Assembly (NCBI GenBank): GCA_013331265.1
Contig: DUGS01000159.1
Location: 1,610 to 12,371 of the forward strand
DNA from: Methanosarcina sp.
GTDB lineage: Archaea > Halobacteriota > Methanosarcinia > Methanosarcinales > Methanosarcinaceae
Direction: 5' to 3'
Length of the DNA stretch: 10,762 bases
The translations under genes and the position numbers were made by a program. Below are positions 8,001 to 10,762 of this stretch, piece after piece (positions within the stretch are counted from its first letter, which is position 1; each line of letters opens with the position of its first letter). The notes beneath the pieces are model-generated. The model was given only the letters and a program-made list of their open reading frames with translations. It did not search any database and had not been told where the DNA came from.

Positions 8001-8542
8001 CCGAGTGCTTTTTGCTTGCGCTCGTCAAACTCTGCAACCCCGGCAATCTCGTCAATAATCTTTCGCCTTTCCACAGGGCTCATGGAAATAATCTGTGTGA
8101 CGTCTCCCTGCATTACGACGTTATAGCCTTCAGGCGTTACTCCTGCCTTTGCAAGCTGGGAATGGATTTCCCCCAGGCTTACGGCTTTTCCATTAAAGTA
8201 AAAGTAGCTGTAGTACGCATTTTTCGTCCGCCTGACCTTTCTTGAGACCTCAACCTCATCAAGATCTAATGGCAACTTACGGTCAGTATTGTCAAAACGG
8301 ATCGTAACCTGGGCAAAGTCAGGCTTTTTTGCCTCATCTCCATTGTAAATAAGGTCCGTAAGTTTTTCAGCCCTTAGAGTCCTGGAGCTCGTAAGCCCGA
8401 GTGCAAAGAGAATCCCATCTATGATGTTTGACTTTCCACTCCCGTTAGGCCCGGAAATAGTGGTGAAGTCATTGTAAAAGGAAATCCTTACTTTTTTTCC
8501 GAAGGACTTGAAATTAACGAACTCAATCTCTTTTATGTACAC
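5015..8542 (-). CDS. smc: SMC chromosome segregation ATPase
   Basis: A complete 1175-aa SMC, the ATP-driven core of the prokaryotic condensin. The N-terminal head has IEFVNFKSFG and Walker A GPNGSGKSN (31-39), with the Q-loop around VVMQGD (142-147). A long coiled coil (about 170-505) leads to a globular hinge (about 520-650) followed by GAMVGGSL (661-668), then the returning coiled coil to about 1040. The C-terminal head holds the ABC signature SGGEK (1085-1089) and Walker B FYAFDEID (1108-1115) with the catalytic Glu1113. The loop after Walker B reads FLDGWNVERV, where many SMCs have LDDANVERV, and VVSLRKP stands at the switch position that is a histidine in bacterial SMC. The start is GTG at 8540-8542, supported by AGAGGT 5 nt upstream and by alignment to MYIKEIEF-type SMC N-termini. 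It is second in the operon. Confidence 0.98.
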   Translation of the reverse strand: MYIKEIEFVNFKSFGKKVRISFYNDFTTISGPNGSGKSNIIDGILFALGLTSSRTLRAEKLTDLIYNGDEAKKPDFAQVTIRFDNTDRKLPLDLDEVEVSRKVRRTKNAYYSYFYFNGKAVSLGEIHSQLAKAGVTPEGYNVVMQGDVTQIISMSPVERRKIIDEIAGVAEFDERKQKALGELEIVRQQIERVDIILEEVRTQLEKLAGERDHALKYQALKAEKIKFEGYVLLSKLKDARTELENVDKELEGKEEHLEKVQVLLKERVQELEALEQSLENLSLEIRKKGEDEQLQVKREIEETKGEISRCVDSIEVSESELEEADARRRKAFVDIDSTKGKVRELEEKIEAENVRKESISVEISERKTERMLLQSRIADVDAKFAATRDELMAARKKLEDVKNEKNELIRNEDRLLDALRRKSSELREIENQIKDAQAAVTASDSDTLSVQYEIEKLTNNLESLIKDRDDIESSHFRIKEDIKKLESRLHTLQQEYAIAEARVRASEQGGGYSRAVEMVIGASRQEELFGIHGTIAQLGKVDRRYAAALEVAAGNRMQAVVVDTDADAAEAIEFLKRRKGGRATFLPLNKMRESRRLENLSYENGVIGYAIDLIEFDLDFEPAFWYVFQDTLVMEDLASARRLMGRVRMVTLEGELLEKSGAMVGGSLSSKSGISFAAAEKDKLLELAEEIKSLDASRNAAISKQDSIESHVFELSRKIRDCEATISRKELEIQEIAGREAKLAELLEAKQADLKAIEESRTEFRAEMDRVIAEKAEKEGIAAELEAQVAELEAKLADSPLPEINKKADFVDEEIRRLDGRIRDTEASLNALQLEKEYAEKKIAEAKELIREIDEKKASRREKVESLKAKIAELEAQLEEKQKRELQLSDELIGLQKERESVQAEYTAVKRRVSIAATTLEKAKQQVLTLTTTKSALFDQEKQLVEEIQRRGIEETSEVPSYETVYMRIQAIEEAMRRLEPVNMRAIDEYNEVELRLSDLQGKRDTLFTEREQLLERIDQYEQLKRDAFMEAYTSINSNFKEIFYELSDGMGELLLDNPDDPFAGGMTLRAQPKEKTLQRIEAMSGGEKSLTALAFIFAIQQYRPAPFYAFDEIDMFLDGWNVERVSRRVKTSGSKVQFIVVSLRKPMIQAATRTIGVTMQEHNITSITGVKLNG
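5029..5035 (-). promoter_or_regulatory. scpA ribosome-binding site inside the end of smc
   Basis: GGAGTGA on the minus strand, 6 nt before the scpA ATG and within the last smc codons. It supports the overlapping start and coupled synthesis of the two ring subunits. Confidence 0.75.
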
Positions 8543-8547
8543 AGAAT

Positions 8548-8553
8548 ACCTCT
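8548..8553 (-). promoter_or_regulatory. smc ribosome-binding site that fixes the GTG start
   Basis: AGAGGT on the minus strand lies 5 nt before the GTG. It is the right half of an 11-bp palindrome (ACCTCAGAGGT, 8548-8558), so a small hairpin could hide it. The first gene of the operon uses a near-identical AGAGGTATT leader. Confidence 0.7.
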
Positions 8554-8594
8554 GAGGTTTCGCGTTTTTGAGGGATTTTTCGTTTTACTCAGTC

Positions 8595-9563
8595 TCATTT
8601 CGCCCTTGGGTCTCTCCGGCTACAGGTTATTATTTCCGCGTCTTCATTGTCTCTGAGGTCCACAGACTCTTCAATTAGACTCTTTTTCGGAGCCTTTTCT
8701 GCGATTATATATTCACACTTATAATCATCATCAGGTCGGGTTCTTACAGGATCTGCCTTAACAGGAGGTCGAGATCTCGAAGAAACCGGCGGCTTTGGAG
8801 GGAATAAATATCCCGCAGGAGCCTCTATTACTGGAGTTGAACGCCTCAGAGTGCCTCTAAACCGTTTTCGGTCTCCACTTTCGGCGATAATGTACTCACA
8901 TTTTGTTTTGACAGGTTCCTGCTCGTCAAGCTCCCTGGGCTCAACCTCTTTTATCCTCAGTTGAACTTTTGCGTTTGTACCTGGCAGGGATGCAGGAGCT
9001 TCTCTGAAACCGATCAGCTCGTCTGCGGAAGGACCTTCTTTCCGAAACTCTAGTTTACGCTTTGGTTTTCTGGAAAGAGGAGGAAGGTCAAGTGGGTCTT
9101 CAATTATGGGAAAAGAAGGAGATGGAGGAGAATAGGTAATGGTATTTTGCTTAACTTCCAATGATTTTGAAAGTCTTTCAACGTCTGCTTCCAGCTTTTT
9201 TATAATCATTTTCTGGTCAAGCAGTTCTCTGACGAGCCCGTCCTGAATTCCAGCCAGTTCTTTTACTCGTCGGTCGATCGCTTCGGATTCGTCTTTCTTA
9301 CCGTAAATTAATTCGGACCGCAGTTCACCAAGAATTGAAGCCTTAAGCGACGCAGAATCAGGAAGTTCCCTCAGTTCGGTTCTTATTTCGGAAAGAATTT
9401 GATCCTTAAAGGAATCAAGATCGGAACTATTTTCTACTTCGGACTGCAGCTCATTGAGAACTGAAGCCTTGATTGATTTTTTGAGAGTTTCGAGCTCCTC
9501 ATAGGTGATTGACAGTCGCCTTTTAAGCGGTGTATTGTGCATATCCCTCTGTCCAGTTCTCAT
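8595..9563 (-). CDS. Uncharacterised coiled-coil protein, first gene of the smc operon
   Basis: A 322-aa protein of no family I recognise. Residues about 20-140 are charged and strongly helical. They contain three copies of a 14-residue unit on an exact 21-residue period (starting at 30, 51 and 72: SIKASVLNELQSEV, SFKDQILSEIRTEL, SLKASILGELRSEL), which equals three heptads and implies a regular coiled coil. From about 143 onward the chain is rich in proline and charge and likely disordered, but holds two identical KCEYIIAE motifs (221-228 and 282-289). No signal peptide or membrane segment is seen. The ATG at 9561-9563 follows AGAGGT by 6 nt. Only 52 nt separate its stop from smc, with no evident terminator or promoter between, so the two are probably co-transcribed. 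A role with the condensin is inferred from position and coiled-coil character only. Confidence 0.85.
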   Translation of the reverse strand: MRTGQRDMHNTPLKRRLSITYEELETLKKSIKASVLNELQSEVENSSDLDSFKDQILSEIRTELRELPDSASLKASILGELRSELIYGKKDESEAIDRRVKELAGIQDGLVRELLDQKMIIKKLEADVERLSKSLEVKQNTITYSPPSPSFPIIEDPLDLPPLSRKPKRKLEFRKEGPSADELIGFREAPASLPGTNAKVQLRIKEVEPRELDEQEPVKTKCEYIIAESGDRKRFRGTLRRSTPVIEAPAGYLFPPKPPVSSRSRPPVKADPVRTRPDDDYKCEYIIAEKAPKKSLIEESVDLRDNEDAEIITCSRRDPRAK

Positions 9564-9640
9564 GAAAATACCTCTAACAATAAATTAAGGTCCCGGGTTT
9601 CCTTGTGTCTGCAAGTTTTTGCTATCATGATACGTCATTA

Positions 9641-9651
9641 TAATATAAATT
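9641..9651 (-). promoter_or_regulatory. Candidate TATA box of the condensin operon
   Basis: The minus strand reads AATTTATATTA about 80 bp before the first ATG of the operon. A start near 9617 would give a leader of about 54 nt. A perfect 10-bp palindrome, TATCATGATA (9623-9632), lies just before the predicted start point and could be an operator. Other AT-rich boxes lie further upstream (9676-9716), so the assignment is tentative. Confidence 0.4.
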
Positions 9652-9871
9652 GATTAGATCAGACAAATTTAAATAATATGTATAAAGTAGATGTAATCTT
9701 ACTTTATATATATATGGTAATCGATAGTATTCAGCAGTCTATAGATGACTTTTAAATTATATTATAACAAAATACTTTATTAACTTTTCTGAAACCGACC
9801 ACAGAGACCGTATAACAGAACAGAAAAAAGAGCATAAAGCACGAAATTTCCGAAGGAAGAAGTTTAACCAA

Positions 9872-9922
9872 GGAAATGACTAAAAAGAGGAGAGGCTGCT
9901 TGGAAATGCTCTAAAAAAGAAG
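9872..9922 (-). repeat. Imperfect direct repeat with oligo-T tracts
   Basis: Two copies, 30 bp apart, of a block reading GGAAATGACTAAAAAGAGG (9872-9890) and GGAAATGCTCTAAAAAAGAAG (9902-9922) on the plus strand, the latter with a one-base insertion. On the minus strand each gives a C-rich/T-run motif (CTCTTTTTAG, CTTCTTTTTT), so they may act as repeated terminators for transcripts arriving from the right. Confidence 0.45.
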
Positions 9923-9959
9923 AAATAGGTTTCTTTAAATATTCCTGCGACTGGAAAAT

Positions 9960-9995
9960 CGCTATAAGTATCACTATAAGTATCGCTATAAGTAG
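9960..9995. repeat. Three tandem 12-bp repeats (CGCTATAAGTAT)
   Basis: Units CGCTATAAGTAT (9960-9971), CACTATAAGTAT (9972-9983) and CGCTATAAGTAG (9984-9995) are contiguous with one difference in each of the last two. There is no gene over them. They may be a small minisatellite or an array of binding sites. Confidence 0.85.
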
Positions 9996-10095
9996 TATTC
10001 TAAGTTGTGCAAAAATTTGTTAACCGATGCCAGAGATATGCACACTAAAACATCCCGCTTCAGGACATATAATGCTGCAAGTAAGGGTAAGGGAA

Positions 10096-10122
10096 TTCCA
10101 TAGAAAAATAATTTTCCTGGAA
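10096..10122. repeat. Intergenic hairpin
   Basis: TTCCA (10096-10100) pairs with TGGAA (10118-10122) and GAAAA (10103-10107) with TTTTC (10112-10116), leaving a 4-nt loop and a small internal loop. It could be part of an RNA structure. There is no T tail on either side. Confidence 0.4.
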
Positions 10123-10146
10123 AGAAAGGGGCCGAAAAGCAGGATA

Positions 10147-10180
10147 AATATTTTTCGATAAAGTTTGCATAAAAAATATT
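10147..10180. repeat. AT-rich 9-bp inverted repeat
   Basis: AATATTTTT (10147-10155) and AAAAATATT (10172-10180) are exact inverted copies with a 16-nt spacer. In RNA from either strand the second arm or its flank gives an A/U-only stem, so it could act as a weak terminator. In such AT-rich sequence chance is possible. Confidence 0.35.
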
Positions 10181-10342
10181 AAATAGGTGCATCAGTGCAG
10201 TTCAAGTTTTCGGAAAAATGAATTAGAGGTTTCAAACCTGGGATTATACAAAATAGAGAATGAAACCCAAAACAAACTCTAAAATAAAAGGAGTTAAAGA
10301 GTTGGATTTCAATAGGGGTCGGAAATATCTTTAAGTTAAGTG

Positions 10343-10585
10343 TTACTGAATTGACGGAATGGATTCATCGAGGTTGAGAAGTACACTCTGCCTCGCCTGG
10401 ACTTTAGGGGATGTGCTGCAGTCCATTTCCAGAGCAGTTTCGTGAACAATAGAACCATGGGTTCCGGTGCTTTCGAGAAAAAGTTGGACCTCTTCAACTT
10501 CTGGTTCTCGAAAATGGTCCATTTCGAAAATATCCATAATAACACTAAATACGTTTTTGTGTAAGTGATCGGTAATCCGAGTCAT
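10343..10585 (-). CDS. Small acidic hypothetical protein (80 aa)
   Basis: An 80-residue frame whose product is acidic and soluble-looking (rich in Glu/Asp with HFREPEVEEVQLFLEST in the middle, residues about 24-40); no family is recognised. Codon choice is mixed and gene-like, with stretches such as GAA-CCA-GAA-GTT-GAA-GAG, in contrast to the AT-drift of the surrounding spacer. It also has a balanced amino-acid content, unlike the overlapping frame at 10336-10545. No Shine-Dalgarno precedes the ATG (10583-10585). The start codon lies within the left arm of a 9-bp inverted repeat, so expression may be regulated there. It is followed by the long intergenic region and is not linked to the condensin operon. 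It could still be a chance frame; conservation in relatives would settle this. Confidence 0.5.
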   Translation of the reverse strand: MTRITDHLHKNVFSVIMDIFEMDHFREPEVEEVQLFLESTGTHGSIVHETALEMDCSTSPKVQARQSVLLNLDESIPSIQ

Positions 10586-10626
10586 CGGAAATAAACACGA
10601 TGTATGAAGTATTAATAATTTCCGAT
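10584..10626. repeat. Inverted repeat ATCGGAAAT / ATTTCCGAT over the small gene's start
   Basis: A perfect 9-bp inverted repeat with arms at 10584-10592 and 10618-10626 and a 25-bp spacer. The left arm overlaps the ATG of the 80-aa gene. The same 8-bp core recurs at 10319-10326 and, inverted, at 9846-9853. This resembles a set of operator sites. Confidence 0.6.
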
Positions 10627-10664
10627 AATAAGAAAATAAAAGAGAAAGTGATGAAGGAGTTTGT

Positions 10665-10674
10665 TAATATATAA
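10665..10674 (-). promoter_or_regulatory. Candidate TATA box for the small hypothetical gene
   Basis: The minus strand reads TTTATATATT about 80 bp upstream of the ATG, giving a predicted start near 10644 and a leader of about 60 nt that would contain the inverted repeat. The box is symmetric enough to face either way. Confidence 0.35.
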
Positions 10675-10762
10675 ATATTGTGCTCTGCGTAGAAATGATT
10701 ATTTCAGGGGATAAACATGATAAAGGAAAAGAGAAAAAGAAATCGGGGGAATAGATAAAAAA

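Larger units (their letters stand above)
9652..10342. other. Long AT-rich intergenic region
   Basis: About 690 bp with no convincing coding frame. It contains extra TATA-like runs (9676-9716), repeated oligo-T motifs, the 12-bp tandem repeat and two hairpins described separately. A 13-bp palindrome, AGGTTTCAAACCT, is at 10227-10239. This much structured spacer beside a compact operon could hold an untranslated RNA or be decayed sequence; the sequence alone does not decide. Confidence 0.6.

Noticed and set aside
7775..8245. 156-aa plus-strand frame opposite smc (also 7073-7534, 153 aa)
   Set aside because: These are antisense shadows of the long SMC coiled-coil coding sequence, with no ribosome-binding sites and Phe/Leu/Ser-rich products typical of reversed Glu/Lys codons.
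9986..10192. 68-aa hydrophobic minus-strand frame
   Set aside because: It lacks a ribosome-binding site, its composition (Phe/Leu/Tyr-rich) is what AT-rich spacer translates to by chance, and it covers the tandem repeat and two hairpins.
10227..10239. AGGTTTCAAACCT, similar to a tRNA T-arm
   Set aside because: The rest of a tRNA cloverleaf cannot be built around it, and the loop is too short for a T-loop.
10336..10545. 69-aa minus-strand frame overlapping the 80-aa gene
   Set aside because: It is in a different frame over the same bases, with less gene-like codon use and composition than the 80-aa frame; only one can be real here.
10649..10655. GTGATGA resembling the C box of a C/D guide RNA
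   Set aside because: No CTGA D box is found at the right distance on that strand, and no C'/D' pair is seen.
10717..10758. Plus-strand 13-codon mini-ORF after a TATA-like box at the right edge
   Set aside because: It is too short and compositionally simple (Lys/Arg from purine-rich sequence) to support as a gene.

Overview
The window looks like a Methanosarcina-type (methanogenic euryarchaeon) chromosome segment. The evidence is the content: a tailless archaeal TATA-binding protein, an SMC-ScpA-ScpB condensin operon with archaeal features, an AglJ-like dolichol-phosphate glycosyltransferase and a short-form archaeal ThiC-family enzyme. Genes have strong GGAG/GAGG ribosome-binding sites, use both GTG and ATG starts, and are separated by very AT-rich spacers with TTTATATA-type promoter boxes. 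The genus is inferred from recalled family sequences, not from a search. All convincing genes lie on the minus strand, so the biological reading order runs from the right end of the window to the left.

Layout from right to left. (1) 9564-10762 is mostly non-coding and AT-rich. It holds a likely 80-residue small protein (10343-10585), a 9-bp inverted repeat over that gene's start, a three-copy 12-bp tandem repeat, repeated oligo-T motifs and several hairpins. (2) 3972-9563 is a four-gene operon: an unrecognised coiled-coil protein (322 aa), smc (1175 aa, GTG start), scpA (334 aa, start overlapping the smc stop) and scpB (371 aa, about twice the usual ScpB length). An oligo-T terminator follows scpB. 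(3) 2110-2661 encodes TBP, preceded by duplicated TATA elements on a 32-bp period that suggest autoregulation. (4) 1064-1981 encodes the AglJ-like membrane-anchored glycosyltransferase, followed by tandem oligo-T tracts. (5) 1-729 is the N-terminal part of a ThiC-family radical SAM enzyme that runs off the left edge.

The core is a chromosome-organising machine. SMC supplies the ATPase and long coiled-coil arms, ScpA is the kleisin that closes the ring, and ScpB is the winged-helix partner of ScpA. Two parts look unusual. The scpB product carries an extra C-terminal domain of about 220 residues that may resemble a periplasmic-binding-protein (TroA/BtuF-like) fold. The first gene of the operon encodes a protein with three 21-residue coiled-coil repeats and two identical KCEYIIAE motifs in a proline/charge-rich tail, which makes it a candidate unrecognised condensin partner. 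The ThiC homologue departs from canonical ThiC at several motif positions, so it may be the 5-hydroxybenzimidazole synthase branch (BzaF-like, cobamide lower ligand) instead of a true thiamin enzyme.
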